Shown: one piece after another, positions 39,989-50,232 of the stretch
How the letters are laid out: each line of letters begins with the position of its first letter
Numbering within the stretch: position 1 is the first letter of the stretch
NCBI GenBank assembly: GCA_019931245.1
Contig: JAINDL010000001.1
Coordinates: forward strand, 1 to 64,000
Length of the DNA: 64,000 nucleotides
Source: Bryobacteraceae bacterium CoA2 C42
Lineage (GTDB): Bacteria; Acidobacteriota; Terriglobia; Bryobacterales; Bryobacteraceae
Direction: 5' to 3'
Notes under the pieces: generated by a model
Database searches by the model: none
Told to the model about the DNA's origin: nothing
The model's input: the letters and a program-made list of their open reading frames with translations, nothing else
Translations under genes and position numbers: made by a program

Positions 39989-41812
39989 ATGGCTCCCCTG
40001 TCCGCCGTTGAATCGGCGATGTTCCTCGTCCTGCTGGCGTTGGCCCTGTTCGGTTTTGCCCGGCGCTTCTCGACGGTCGTCAAACTCCTCAGCGCCGCCA
40101 AGCCGGACGCGGACTTCCAACTCGCCCCGGTCGGCCGCCGCGTCTGGGACTTCTTCTGGGAAGTCCTCTGCCAAGCCAAAGTGATTCAGGAACGGCCGCT
40201 CCCGGGCCTCCTCCACGCCTTCGTCTTCTGGGGCTTCTGCGCTTTCGGCCTCATCACCCTCAACCACTTTGCCATCGGCGTCGGCCTCCCACTGTTCTCC
40301 ATCCACGGCAATCCGCTCGGCTGGCTCGCCGCCGCCTTTGCCGTCGTCACGGCCGTCTCCATCGCCGGCCTCGCCATCCGCCGCCTGGTCTGGCGTCCGG
40401 AGTGGCTGGGGGAGGTCTCCTGGGAGTCGGGCTTCATCGCCCTGCTCATCTTCGTTCTGATGGTCACCTACCTCGCCGACTTCGCCTGGTCCCCCACCGG
40501 CCCGCTCTACCAGGGCCTCTGGTGGGTCCACACCCTCGCCCTGCTCATCTTCCTGCCCCTCATCCCCCACACCAAACATCTCCATCTGGTCCTCAGCCCC
40601 GCTACGGTCTTTCTCTCCCGCGGCTCCTTCTCGGCCATCCCGCCTCTGGCCGGCGACGAGGATTTCGGCCTCGTCAGCGGCAAGGACGTCACCAAACTCA
40701 CCGTCCTCCAAGCCTTCTCCTGCGTCGAATGCGGCCGCTGCACCGAACACTGCCCGGCGGCGAACACGGGCAAACTGCTCAACCCCAAGCAGATCATTCT
40801 GGGAGCGCGCGACTATTTGAACGAGTTTGGCGTGGCCAGCGAGGAGCCGCTGCTCGGCCTGCATATCTCGCAGGAAGCAGCCTTTCAGTGCACGACGTGC
40901 GGCGCCTGCGAGTACCAGTGTCCGGTGGGTATTGAACACCTGCCGGTAATAATCGGCCTCCGGCGCGGGGCAGTGAATACAGGGGCCTGGGAGGACGAAC
41001 ACGGCACCAAACTCTTCCTGAACCTGGAGCGCTACGGCAACCCGATGGGCTTCCCTGCCCTGCAGCGGGACCGTTTTGTGAAGGCCGAAGGCCTGCCGCT
41101 GTACGATGGCACGCAGGAGTACCTGTTGTGGATGGGCTGCATGGGCAGCTACGACCCGGCCGGGCGCGAGATTGTCAGTTCGCTTGTGCAGGTGCTGCGG
41201 CACCATAATATCTCCTTCGGCGTGTTGAAGAAAGAGCGCTGTTCGGGCGATTCGGCCCGGCGGCTGGGTAACGATCTGGTCTTTCAGACGTTGGCGAACC
41301 AGAACATTGAAGCCATCGAGGCCGTGGGGGCGAAGAAAATGCTGTCGATCTGTCCGCATTGCGTCCGCACGCTGGGCCAGGACTACCGGGAGTTTGGCGT
41401 GAACCTGGAGATTGAGCACCATTCGGCACTGCTGGCGCGGTACGCCACGCCGGCGCCGCCGGAGCAGACGGTGGTCTACCATGACCCGTGTTACCTGGGA
41501 CGCTACCAGGATATTTACGAGGAGCCGCGCGCGGTGGCGGCATCGGCGGGAGCGCTCGTGGAGGCGCCGCGGAGCCGGGAGCGGGGCTTCTGCTGCGGGG
41601 CGGGGGGCGGGTTGGCGTTTCTGGGTGAGGAGCCGGGGAGCCGCGTGAACCATGCTCGTGCGGAGGAGCTGGCGGGCACGGGCGCCGACATCGTCGCCGC
41701 GGCTTGCCCGTTCTGCAACACCATGTTCCGCGACGGTCTCGCCGCGGTGAGCGACCGTCCGCCGCAACTGCTCGACATTGCACAAATTGCGGCCAGAAAT
41801 TTGCCGCAATAG
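39989..41812 (+). CDS. Membrane-anchored (Fe-S)-binding heterodisulfide-reductase-like oxidoreductase
   Basis: Multiple TM helices, two 4Fe-4S motifs (CVECGRCTEHCP, CTTCGACEYQCP), two CCG-type domains (HDPCYLGRY...GFCCGAGGG). Confidence 0.92.
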   Translation: MAPLSAVESAMFLVLLALALFGFARRFSTVVKLLSAAKPDADFQLAPVGRRVWDFFWEVLCQAKVIQERPLPGLLHAFVFWGFCAFGLITLNHFAIGVGLPLFSIHGNPLGWLAAAFAVVTAVSIAGLAIRRLVWRPEWLGEVSWESGFIALLIFVLMVTYLADFAWSPTGPLYQGLWWVHTLALLIFLPLIPHTKHLHLVLSPATVFLSRGSFSAIPPLAGDEDFGLVSGKDVTKLTVLQAFSCVECGRCTEHCPAANTGKLLNPKQIILGARDYLNEFGVASEEPLLGLHISQEAAFQCTTCGACEYQCPVGIEHLPVIIGLRRGAVNTGAWEDEHGTKLFLNLERYGNPMGFPALQRDRFVKAEGLPLYDGTQEYLLWMGCMGSYDPAGREIVSSLVQVLRHHNISFGVLKKERCSGDSARRLGNDLVFQTLANQNIEAIEAVGAKKMLSICPHCVRTLGQDYREFGVNLEIEHHSALLARYATPAPPEQTVVYHDPCYLGRYQDIYEEPRAVAASAGALVEAPRSRERGFCCGAGGGLAFLGEEPGSRVNHARAEELAGTGADIVAAACPFCNTMFRDGLAAVSDRPPQLLDIAQIAARNLPQ

Positions 41813-41849
41813 CCGCTGCATGGTATTCTGACAGATGTCGTCAGCTTGG

Positions 41850-41925
<76 letters not shown>

Positions 41926-42185
41926 TTTTTTTCAACAACTTGGCGACTGTTGCAACCGGCCGGAGACCTTCCCTGTACCCGAAATTGTAGCGGGTAGCTT
42001 CACTCGGCCAGGGCGATCGCCAGTACACGTCTTCGCTCATTCGTGCCCCGAGGCCCACCGGGGGCAGCCGAGGCGATGGCCTTGCCGCCGTTACCCGCCC
42101 TCCCGACTCATCGCCAACAGGGCCAGTTGTTAACTCGCACCGCCCTGGCCGGTTGACGCTTGCCCCGCACCCCTTTCGCGCTAGC

Positions 42186-44003
42186 ATGACGGACATGAGC
42201 CCCTTCCTGCTCCTCGCCACCGGCCTCGTTACCACCATCGCCGGCACCGGCGAACGCGGCTTCTCCGGCGAGGGCGGCCCCGCAACCGCCGCCGCCCTCG
42301 GCCTCGCCTTCCTCGTCAACGAGTGCGACCCCGCCCGCTTTGAAGAGCAAAGCCACCTCACCGTCGACCCCGCTGGCAACATCTATATCGCCGACTCCTC
42401 CAACCAGCGGATCCGCCGCCTCGCCCCCGACGGCATCCTCACGACGGTCGCCGGCAGCGGCGAACGCCCCGCCATCGACTCCCGCTGCAGCCCCCAGGGC
42501 GGCGCCGCGGCGGCGGGCGACAACGGACCCGCCGCCAGCGCCCGCCTCTACGGCCCCGCCCAAGCCATACCCACCCCCGACGGCGCCCTGCTCATCGTTG
42601 ACCAGAAGAACAATCGCATCCGCCTGGTCGCCTCCGACGGCCGCATCACCACCCTCGTCGGCAGCAATCTCCACACTTTCTTCTCCCCCAACATCCCCGC
42701 CACCTCCAGCCCCCTCGACTGGCCCTCCGCCGCCGCCTACGCCCCGGACGGCTCCCTTTACTTCGCCGAACTCCACTCCCATCGCATCGCCCGCCTCGCC
42801 CCCAACGGCCGCCTCCAACTCATCGCCGGCACCGGCTCATCCGGGGATGCCCCGGAGAACGCCACCGCCGCCACGGCGCGCCTCAGCAGCCCCACCCACC
42901 TCCTCTTCGACCCCGCTGGCAACCTGCTCATCGCCGACCAGGGCAACCACAAGATCCGCCGCATCACCCCGGCCGGCCTCATCACCACGCTGGCCGGCAC
43001 CGGCGCCGCCGGCTTCTCCGGCGACGAGGGCCCCGCCGCCGCCGCCCGCCTCAACCAGCCCAACGCCCTCGCCCTCGATGCGGCCGGCAACCTCTACATC
43101 GCCGACATGGGCAACCACCGCATCCGCCGCATCGCCCCCAACGGCACTATCACCACCGTCGCCGGAACGGGCCAGCCCGGACGCGGGGCGGACAATATCC
43201 CGGCCACCGAAAGCGCCCTGCGCTTTCCCAACTCGGTGGCGATCCACCCCTCCGGCGACCTCCTCATCGCCGACTGGCAGAACTTCCGGATCCGCCGCGT
43301 CACCTTCGCCCCCCGCCCCGCGCTCGCCGCCGGCGGCATCGTCAACGGCGCCAGCTTCGCCGCCGGTCCCGTCGCGCCCGGCGCCCTCGTCTCCCTGTTC
43401 GGCGCCAACTTCGCCCCCGGCCTCACACAGGCCTCCACCGTTCCCCTGCCCAGCCAACTCGCCGGGGTCCGCGTCACCGCCGCAGGCCGCCCCTGGCCCC
43501 TCGTCTTCGTCTCCCCCAACCAGATCAACGCCCAGGTCCCGTATAACGCCCCACCCGGCCCGCTGGCCGTCACCGTCTCCACCGCCGCCGGCGATTCCAC
43601 CGCCACCGTCCAGATCGTCCCCGCCGCCCCCGGCATCTTCCTCCGCGACGGCCGCCGCGCCATCGCCCAGAATCAGGACTTCCGCCTCAACGACCCCGCC
43701 GCCCCCGCCCCCCGCCGCAGCATCCTGACCGTCTACCTCACCGGCCAGGGCCCGCTCGACGGCCCCCTCGACGCCGGCGATCCCGCCCCCACCACCTCCC
43801 TGCTCCGCGCCCTCGCCCCCCCCGCCGCCACCATCGGTGGCCGACCGGCCAACGTCCTCTTCCTCGGCCTCACCCCCGGTTTCGTCGGCCTCGCCCAGGC
43901 CAACCTCGAAATCCCCGCCGACTCCCCCGCCGGCGCCGCCGTAGAGTTAACACTCTCTCTCAACGGCCAGCCCGCCAATGCCGCTACCATCAGTATTGAG
44001 TAG
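42186..44003 (+). CDS. NHL-repeat protein with Solibacter-type C-terminal domain (TIGR03437-like)
   Basis: Repeated ITTVAGTGxxG..G..A..A.L..P..v..d..GnlyiAD..NhrIRRi blades; IVNGASFAAGPVAPGALVSLFGANFAPG...VPLPSQLAGVRVTAAGRPWPLVFVSPNQINAQVPY. Confidence 0.9.
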   Translation: MTDMSPFLLLATGLVTTIAGTGERGFSGEGGPATAAALGLAFLVNECDPARFEEQSHLTVDPAGNIYIADSSNQRIRRLAPDGILTTVAGSGERPAIDSRCSPQGGAAAAGDNGPAASARLYGPAQAIPTPDGALLIVDQKNNRIRLVASDGRITTLVGSNLHTFFSPNIPATSSPLDWPSAAAYAPDGSLYFAELHSHRIARLAPNGRLQLIAGTGSSGDAPENATAATARLSSPTHLLFDPAGNLLIADQGNHKIRRITPAGLITTLAGTGAAGFSGDEGPAAAARLNQPNALALDAAGNLYIADMGNHRIRRIAPNGTITTVAGTGQPGRGADNIPATESALRFPNSVAIHPSGDLLIADWQNFRIRRVTFAPRPALAAGGIVNGASFAAGPVAPGALVSLFGANFAPGLTQASTVPLPSQLAGVRVTAAGRPWPLVFVSPNQINAQVPYNAPPGPLAVTVSTAAGDSTATVQIVPAAPGIFLRDGRRAIAQNQDFRLNDPAAPAPRRSILTVYLTGQGPLDGPLDAGDPAPTTSLLRALAPPAATIGGRPANVLFLGLTPGFVGLAQANLEIPADSPAGAAVELTLSLNGQPANAATISIE

Positions 44004-45047
44004 ATGTCCTGCTTTCTCCTCCTCCTGGCCACGGTAGCCCAGTCGGGTCCCTACGAGGTCACCCTCCGGCTCCCCGCCGGCGGCCTTTTTGCCCAGGAAG
44101 AGATGCAGATCGAATACCGCGTCGTCGATACCACCCGCGTCGACCCCCTCCTCGGCCCCGCCCCGGTCATCCGCGCCCAGACCGCCAGCCGCATCACCAT
44201 GCCCTCCATGGCCGGCATGCCCGCGCTCTCGGAAACCGCCCACCCCGAAGGCGTCCCCGGCGAATACGGTATCCATCCCTTCTTTCCCCACGGCGGCGAC
44301 TACCAGCTCACGCTCCACATCACCCCGCCCGGCGCCACGGCATTCACCGTCACCTTCCCCCTCGCCGTGGCCGACGCCAACCCCTCGCGCCGCCGCCCGC
44401 CGCCGCCCTTCACCCTCGAACTGAAAGCCACCTCCTCCCCCACCGCCGGTCGCCCCGTCGACCTCCACCTCACCGTCCGCCGCCGCCAAACCCGCCAAAC
44501 CGTCACCACCTTCGAACTCCAGCACGAACGCCTCTGCCATCTCATCCTCGTCCGCCGCGACCTCACCCACTTCGCCCACGAACACCCCGCCCCGCAGCCC
44601 GACGGCTCCTTCCGCCTCACCTACGCCTTCCCCGCCCCCGGCGAATACCACCTGTTTGCCGACGTCGCCCCCGCGGGCGCCGGCGGCCACGTTCTCCTCG
44701 CCAAACTCAAGGTCGGCGGCCGCCCCTCCGCCGTTGCCCCGCCCGCCCCCTCCACCGTCGCCGCCTTCTCCGCCGATCCCGTCCCCGCCGGCCGCACCCT
44801 CCGCCTCACCGCCACCCTCACCGACCCCGCGATTGAACCCTACCTCGGCGCTCGCGGCCATCTCATCCTCCTCCACGAAGACGCGGAAACCTTCGTCCAC
44901 TCCCACCCCGACGACTCCACGCCCTCCCCCGCCCGCGAGGTCGCCTTCCTCGCCCGCTTCCCCAAGCCCGGCCGCTACCAGGGCTGGGCCCAGTTCCAGC
45001 GCCGCGGCCAGGTGGAAACCGTCCCCGTGCGGTTCCTCGCGCAATGA
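44004..45047 (+). CDS. Secreted His/Met-containing protein, possibly metal (copper)-handling, YtkA/FixH-like segments
   Basis: TAG-ATG junction with the preceding gene; ITMPSMAGMPALSETAHPEGVPGEYGIHPFFPHGGDYQLTLHI; duplicated HLILVRRDLTHFAHEHP and HLILLHEDAETFVHSHP. Confidence 0.7.
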   Translation: MSCFLLLLATVAQSGPYEVTLRLPAGGLFAQEEMQIEYRVVDTTRVDPLLGPAPVIRAQTASRITMPSMAGMPALSETAHPEGVPGEYGIHPFFPHGGDYQLTLHITPPGATAFTVTFPLAVADANPSRRRPPPPFTLELKATSSPTAGRPVDLHLTVRRRQTRQTVTTFELQHERLCHLILVRRDLTHFAHEHPAPQPDGSFRLTYAFPAPGEYHLFADVAPAGAGGHVLLAKLKVGGRPSAVAPPAPSTVAAFSADPVPAGRTLRLTATLTDPAIEPYLGARGHLILLHEDAETFVHSHPDDSTPSPAREVAFLARFPKPGRYQGWAQFQRRGQVETVPVRFLAQ

Positions 45048-46936
45048 ACCGCCCGGTCGCGCTCCTCCTCATCGCCCTCCCGCTCTTCGCACACGAAGGC
45101 AGCCGCCGCAACGCCAAGCCCACCGCGGCCGCCCCGCAGTTGAGGCAGGTGCGCCGCGATCTGAACAAGGTGAAGAAAGCGGCCCCGGGCGCCTGTTGCG
45201 TCAAGCCCGGCTGCGACCTCTGCCTGCTGCGGAAGGGAAGCTGCTCCTGCGCCGCCGACGTGAAGGCCGGCCGCGGCAGTTGCGGCGAATGCCAGGGCGG
45301 TTGGGCCGCCGGGCGCGGCGCCCTCTCGGGCGTCAAGGCCAACCAGATCCCGCTCCTCCCCGCCGGCCCCGGCGAACTTTCGCCGGAACTGCGCGCCATC
45401 GCCGCCCGGCTGCTGACCGCCAAACGGACGCTTGTGCAGGAAAAGCGCTTCCGGTGCTGCATCCGCGGCGGCTGCGGCCAGTGCGCCTTTGAAGGCGAGT
45501 GCACCTGCGGTGCCGACCTCGCCCAGGCTAAACCCCAGGGCGTCTGCGGCGACTGTCTCCACGCCTGGCGGGCCGGCGAAGGACTCTTCGCCGGCATCGC
45601 ACCCGCCAGCGTCACGCTGTCAACGATGAACGACGCCATGGCCGGCATGACGCCCGGCCCCCCCGAGTCCGGCGTCTACCTCGCCTCCGGCACCGCCCAA
45701 CTGCCCGCGGCGCAGCCCTTTGGCATGTTGACGAAACGAACCCATGGCTGGAATCTCATGTTCTCCGGCGTCCTGTTCGGCGTCCATACCAACAACTCGG
45801 GTCCCCGCGGCCGCGACAAGCTCTTCGGCGCCGGCTGGGTGATGCCCATGGCCGCCCGCCGCCTCGGCCGCGGCGTCTTCTCCGTCCGCACCATGTTCAG
45901 TCCGGAAGCGCTCACAGTCACCAACGGCCGCTACCCGCTGCTGTTTCAGGAAGGCGAGACGTGGAAGCGCGTCCCCATCCTCAATGGCCAGCACCCGCAC
46001 GACTTCCTCAAGGAAATCGCCGTGGGCTATCAATACCGCCTCGGCGAAAGCACCTCGCTCAACCTCTACTACGGCCTCCGCGGCGACCCCGCCATTGGCC
46101 CCGTGGCCTATCCCCACCGCGCCTCCCAATCGGAGAACCCGCTCGCCGTCCTCGCCCATCACTACCAGGACTCGACGCACATCGCCGCCAATGTCGCGAC
46201 GCTTGGCGTCTCCCACCGCTGGCTCACCCTCGAAGCCAGCGGCTTCCACGGCCGCGAGCCGGACGAAAAGCGCTGGGGCCTCGAACTCGGCCCCATCAAC
46301 TCCTTTGCCAGCCGCGTCACGGTGACCCCCACGGCCCGCTGGGCCGGGCAGTTTTCGGTCGCCCGCATCAACAACCGCGAAGCAACGCATCCGGACCGCG
46401 ACTCCTGGCGCCAGACCGCCTCCCTGCAGTACATCCGCCCGCTCGCCACGGGCCACTGGGCCTGGTCCGCCATCTGGGGACGCAATCACGACCTCTCGTT
46501 TACCCAGCGCCCCGGCGCCTATCTGCTGCCGGCCGCCGCGAAACCCCGGCCCGAGCGGCAGCACCTCGTCCTCGTCCCTACCCGCGTCCCCGGGTATCGC
46601 TACAACGCATACACCCTCGAGACTACGCTGCTCACGCGCCGCCGCCACTGGTTCTGGGGCCGCGCCGAACTGGCCGACCGCACTTCGCTGCTGCTATTTG
46701 AAGAAGCCCCCTTTGTCGCCCTGATCGAGGAGCAGCGTTTCACCCGCCTAAAGGCCTACACCATGGGCTATAGCTACGACCTGCCCTCGCGCGTCGCCTT
46801 CCTCCGGCACTCCCTCGGCGCCCAGTTCCAACTCTTCCAAACCCCGGCCAACCTCCGGCCGGTCTACGGCAGCTTCCCCACCGGCATCCAGATTCTACTC
46901 CGCCTCCGCTTTCAATCCGCCGCCGCGGACCGGTAA
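45044..46936 (+). CDS. Predicted outer-membrane beta-barrel-like protein with two N-terminal 8-Cys modules
   Basis: ATGA overlap; modules ACCVKPGCDLCLLRKGSCSCAADVKAGRGSCGECQGGW and RCCIRGGCGQCAFEGECTCGADLAQAKPQGVCGDCLHAW; GETWKRVPILNGQHPHDFLKEIAVGYQYRL and alternating C-terminal strands. Confidence 0.75.
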   Translation: MNRPVALLLIALPLFAHEGSRRNAKPTAAAPQLRQVRRDLNKVKKAAPGACCVKPGCDLCLLRKGSCSCAADVKAGRGSCGECQGGWAAGRGALSGVKANQIPLLPAGPGELSPELRAIAARLLTAKRTLVQEKRFRCCIRGGCGQCAFEGECTCGADLAQAKPQGVCGDCLHAWRAGEGLFAGIAPASVTLSTMNDAMAGMTPGPPESGVYLASGTAQLPAAQPFGMLTKRTHGWNLMFSGVLFGVHTNNSGPRGRDKLFGAGWVMPMAARRLGRGVFSVRTMFSPEALTVTNGRYPLLFQEGETWKRVPILNGQHPHDFLKEIAVGYQYRLGESTSLNLYYGLRGDPAIGPVAYPHRASQSENPLAVLAHHYQDSTHIAANVATLGVSHRWLTLEASGFHGREPDEKRWGLELGPINSFASRVTVTPTARWAGQFSVARINNREATHPDRDSWRQTASLQYIRPLATGHWAWSAIWGRNHDLSFTQRPGAYLLPAAAKPRPERQHLVLVPTRVPGYRYNAYTLETTLLTRRRHWFWGRAELADRTSLLLFEEAPFVALIEEQRFTRLKAYTMGYSYDLPSRVAFLRHSLGAQFQLFQTPANLRPVYGSFPTGIQILLRLRFQSAAADR

Positions 46937-47005
46937 GCAAACCGGTTTCCGCTGCCGCCTAGCCGTTCTCTACCCCCCTCCGGGGCAAGGGACTATCCTG
47001 TGAGT

Positions 47006-50000
47006 ATGCGTAATTTGCATCTTACTTTGTTTCTTGCGTCCTCCCTACTTTCCGCCCAAACCTCAGACGCCCGCCTCGTTGGCCTCATCCGGGACCCCTC
47101 CGGCGCCGTGCTCCTGAATGTCGCCGTCACTGCCAGCAACATCGCCACCGGCTTCACCCGCTCGGCGCGGACCAACAATGCCGGATCGTTCGAACTTCCT
47201 GCGCTCCCGCCGGGCACTTACACGGTGACCGCCGAACTGAGCGGTTTTCGCAAGAGTACGATCAAGGAGCTTACTCTCCAGGTGAATCAGCAGGTGCGCG
47301 CGGACCTGACGCTTGAAGTCGGCAGCGTCGTCGAAGAGGTTACGGTCACCGCCGCCGCTCCGCTGCTGGTTACCGAGGCGGGATCGGTTGGTCAGGTGAT
47401 CGATAACAAGAAGATCGTCGAACTCCCCCTCAACGGACGCAACTTTACGCAGTTGGCCACGCTCACGCCCGGCGTCATCGCCTCGGCCGCGCTCGGCACC
47501 GGCCGGGCCTCCTCGCTGGTCGTTAACGGCACGCGCCCGACCAAAACCGAATTCCTGCTCGACGGCGTCTCCACCACCGGCCCCATCAATGGCGGCACGG
47601 GCGTCCTCCCCTCCATCGAAGCGCTCCAGGAGTTTAAGGTCCAGACCAGCGCCTTTTCGGCCGAGTTCGGCCGCAGCTCCGCCATTGTCAACGTGACGGT
47701 CAAGTCCGGCACGAATGACCTGCACGGCACCCTGTTTCATTTCCTCCGCCATAACGCCGTGGCGGCCCGGAACTTCTTCGCCCCCACCAACCCGCCGCTC
47801 AAGCGGAACCAGTTTGGCGCCACCGTCGAAGGCCCCCTCAAGAAGAACGACGCCTTCTTCCTGTTCAACTTTGAAGGTCAGCTCCAACGCGCCGGCCAGA
47901 CGCTGAACTCCATCGTCCCGAGCAACGCGCTCCGCGCGGGAGATTTCTCCGGCGGCGCCCCAATTTTCGACCCCGCCACCACCCGCGCCAACCCCGCCGG
48001 CGCCGGCTTCCTGCGCGACCCCTTCCCCGGCAACGCCATTCCAGCCGAACGGTTCACGGCGCCCTCTCGCTTCTTCCTGCCCTTCTTCCCGCAGCCCAAC
48101 GCCGGACGCGACGCCTTCGTCTACACCCCCAGCGCGAAGGAGGATTTCAACCAGGGCACCGCCCGCCTCGATAAGAAAATCGGCGCCGCCGGAAACCTCT
48201 TTGGCCGCTATACCATCTTCGACCGCACTAACTTCCTCCCCAACGTCCTGCCCGCCCTCGCCGGCACGAGCGTCGGGGCCCGGTTCCAGAACGCCGCGCT
48301 TAGCTACACCCACGTTCTGAGCCCCAAGTTCCTGCTGGAAACCCGCCTCGGTTATAACCGGGAACTTACCCTGCAGATTCCGCCCGGATTCGGCACCAAC
48401 TACACCACGCAATCCGGCATCCGCGGCTTCGAACTTACCACCCTCGACATGCCCCGCTTCCCCTCGATCGCCGTCACCGGCTTTGCCAGCCTCGGCGGGG
48501 GCCTGCTGTTCAATCGCAACAACATATATCAGATTCAGCAGAGCGGCAGCCTGTTTCTCGGACAGCACTCCTTACGCTTCGGCGTCGACTTCCGCGAGCA
48601 ACGCAACGAGAACTATAACTCGGCCAACAACTCCGGGAACTTCAATTTCCGCGGTACTTACACCAACAACCCCCAACAGCCCGGCGGCACGGGGAACCCC
48701 TGGGCGGACTACCTCGTCGGCCTTCCCGCCGATGCCAACCGGTCCTTTCCCCGCAATCTGTTCGGCAACCGCTTCTATAACTGGCACTACTATGTCCAGG
48801 ACGATTGGAAGGTCAACTCGCGGCTGACCCTGAACCTCGGCCTACGTTACGAGTACAACCCGTGGCCCACCGGCCTGCGAAACCAGATGACGCTCTTTGA
48901 CCGCGCCACCGGGCAGATCATCCTCTCCTCGCCGGTCGACCTCGACGCGCAGCAGGTCGCCCGGCCGGCCTTTGCGGTATTCCAGGACATCCTGACCACC
49001 ACCGAAGCCCGCGGTCTCCCGCGCCAGATCCAGTACAACGACCGGAATAACTTCGCGCCACGCGTCGGCCTGGCTTGGCGCCCCTTTGACAACAAGACCG
49101 TCATCCGCGCCGGCGCCGGGTTCTTTTATAACCTCGTCAACGGAAACGGCCGCACGGGCGGCATTATCAACCCGCCCTTCCTCGTCGACGAACAGGTGTT
49201 CAATACCACCCCGGTTCCCACCCTCACCTTCGCCAACTTCTTTGTCGCGCCGCCTCCCTCGGCCGCGGTTCCGCCCACCATCGACAGCCGGTCGCTCAAC
49301 CAGCGCACGCCATACGACATCACCTGGAATCTCATCATCCAGCGCGAACTGCTCAAGAATCTCGCTCTCGAAGTCGGCTACCTGGGCAAGTCGAGCTCCC
49401 GCGTCGAGCGCGATATCCAGTTCAATCAACCGCTCCCTGGCCCGGGTGCCATCCAGCCCCGCCGGCCGTTTCCCCGCTTCGGCAACGGAACGCTTCGCGA
49501 CGATGGATCAAAAGCCAGCTACCACGCGCTGCAGACCAAACTCGAAAAGCGCTACTCGAACGGCATGAGTTTCCTCGTCTCCTACACCTGGTCCAAGTCC
49601 ATCGACGAGGTCTCCACCGACGTGGGTCCCATCGCCGCCAATCCCCGCGACTACCGGGCCGAACGGGCCGTCTCCGACTATGACATTCCTCACCTGTTCG
49701 TCGCCAGCTACCTCTATGACCTGCCGCTGTTCCGCTCCCACAAGCGCCTCGGCGGCTGGCAGGTCGGCGGCATCTCCACGCTTCGCAGCGGCCTGTCCTT
49801 TACCCCCCGCATCAACCTCGACGTGGCCAACATCGGCACCACGAACCAGCGGCCCAACCGGCTCGGTTCGGGCAAGCCGTCCAACCAATCGCTCGACTCC
49901 TGGTTTGACCGCGGGGCCTTCGTCGTCCCCGCAGCCTTCACTTTTGGCAACTCCGGCCGCAATATCCTGCGCGGCGATGGCGTCATCAACCTCGATCTGA

Positions 50001-50185
50001 TCCTGATCAAGAACACCGCTCTCAGCGAGCGGGTGAACTTTCAGTTCCGGGTCGAAGCCTTCAACTCCGCCAACCACGCCAATTTCGGCCTACCCAACAA
50101 CATTGTCAACGTCCCCGCCGGTGGCCGTGTGCTTTCGGCCGCCGACGCCCGGATCATCCAGTTCGGCGCCAAATTGATGTTCTGA
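47006..50185 (+). CDS. TonB-dependent receptor with carboxypeptidase-regulatory-like domain (Oar-like)
   Basis: LVGLIRDPSGAVLLNVAVTASNIATGFTRSARTNNAGSFELPALPPGTYTVTAELSGF; terminal FGAKLMF. Confidence 0.93.
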   Translation: MRNLHLTLFLASSLLSAQTSDARLVGLIRDPSGAVLLNVAVTASNIATGFTRSARTNNAGSFELPALPPGTYTVTAELSGFRKSTIKELTLQVNQQVRADLTLEVGSVVEEVTVTAAAPLLVTEAGSVGQVIDNKKIVELPLNGRNFTQLATLTPGVIASAALGTGRASSLVVNGTRPTKTEFLLDGVSTTGPINGGTGVLPSIEALQEFKVQTSAFSAEFGRSSAIVNVTVKSGTNDLHGTLFHFLRHNAVAARNFFAPTNPPLKRNQFGATVEGPLKKNDAFFLFNFEGQLQRAGQTLNSIVPSNALRAGDFSGGAPIFDPATTRANPAGAGFLRDPFPGNAIPAERFTAPSRFFLPFFPQPNAGRDAFVYTPSAKEDFNQGTARLDKKIGAAGNLFGRYTIFDRTNFLPNVLPALAGTSVGARFQNAALSYTHVLSPKFLLETRLGYNRELTLQIPPGFGTNYTTQSGIRGFELTTLDMPRFPSIAVTGFASLGGGLLFNRNNIYQIQQSGSLFLGQHSLRFGVDFREQRNENYNSANNSGNFNFRGTYTNNPQQPGGTGNPWADYLVGLPADANRSFPRNLFGNRFYNWHYYVQDDWKVNSRLTLNLGLRYEYNPWPTGLRNQMTLFDRATGQIILSSPVDLDAQQVARPAFAVFQDILTTTEARGLPRQIQYNDRNNFAPRVGLAWRPFDNKTVIRAGAGFFYNLVNGNGRTGGIINPPFLVDEQVFNTTPVPTLTFANFFVAPPPSAAVPPTIDSRSLNQRTPYDITWNLIIQRELLKNLALEVGYLGKSSSRVERDIQFNQPLPGPGAIQPRRPFPRFGNGTLRDDGSKASYHALQTKLEKRYSNGMSFLVSYTWSKSIDEVSTDVGPIAANPRDYRAERAVSDYDIPHLFVASYLYDLPLFRSHKRLGGWQVGGISTLRSGLSFTPRINLDVANIGTTNQRPNRLGSGKPSNQSLDSWFDRGAFVVPAAFTFGNSGRNILRGDGVINLDLILIKNTALSERVNFQFRVEAFNSANHANFGLPNNIVNVPAGGRVLSAADARIIQFGAKLMF

Positions 50186-50232
50186 CGGGCGCCGGGGATC
50201 GGGATCGCCGGCAATCAGGCACAATCGAAGCC

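Noticed and set aside
41926-42185. Integrated element at the tRNA-Lys 3' end
   Set aside because: No integrase, no visible repeat of the tRNA 3' end downstream, and normal chromosomal genes follow immediately.
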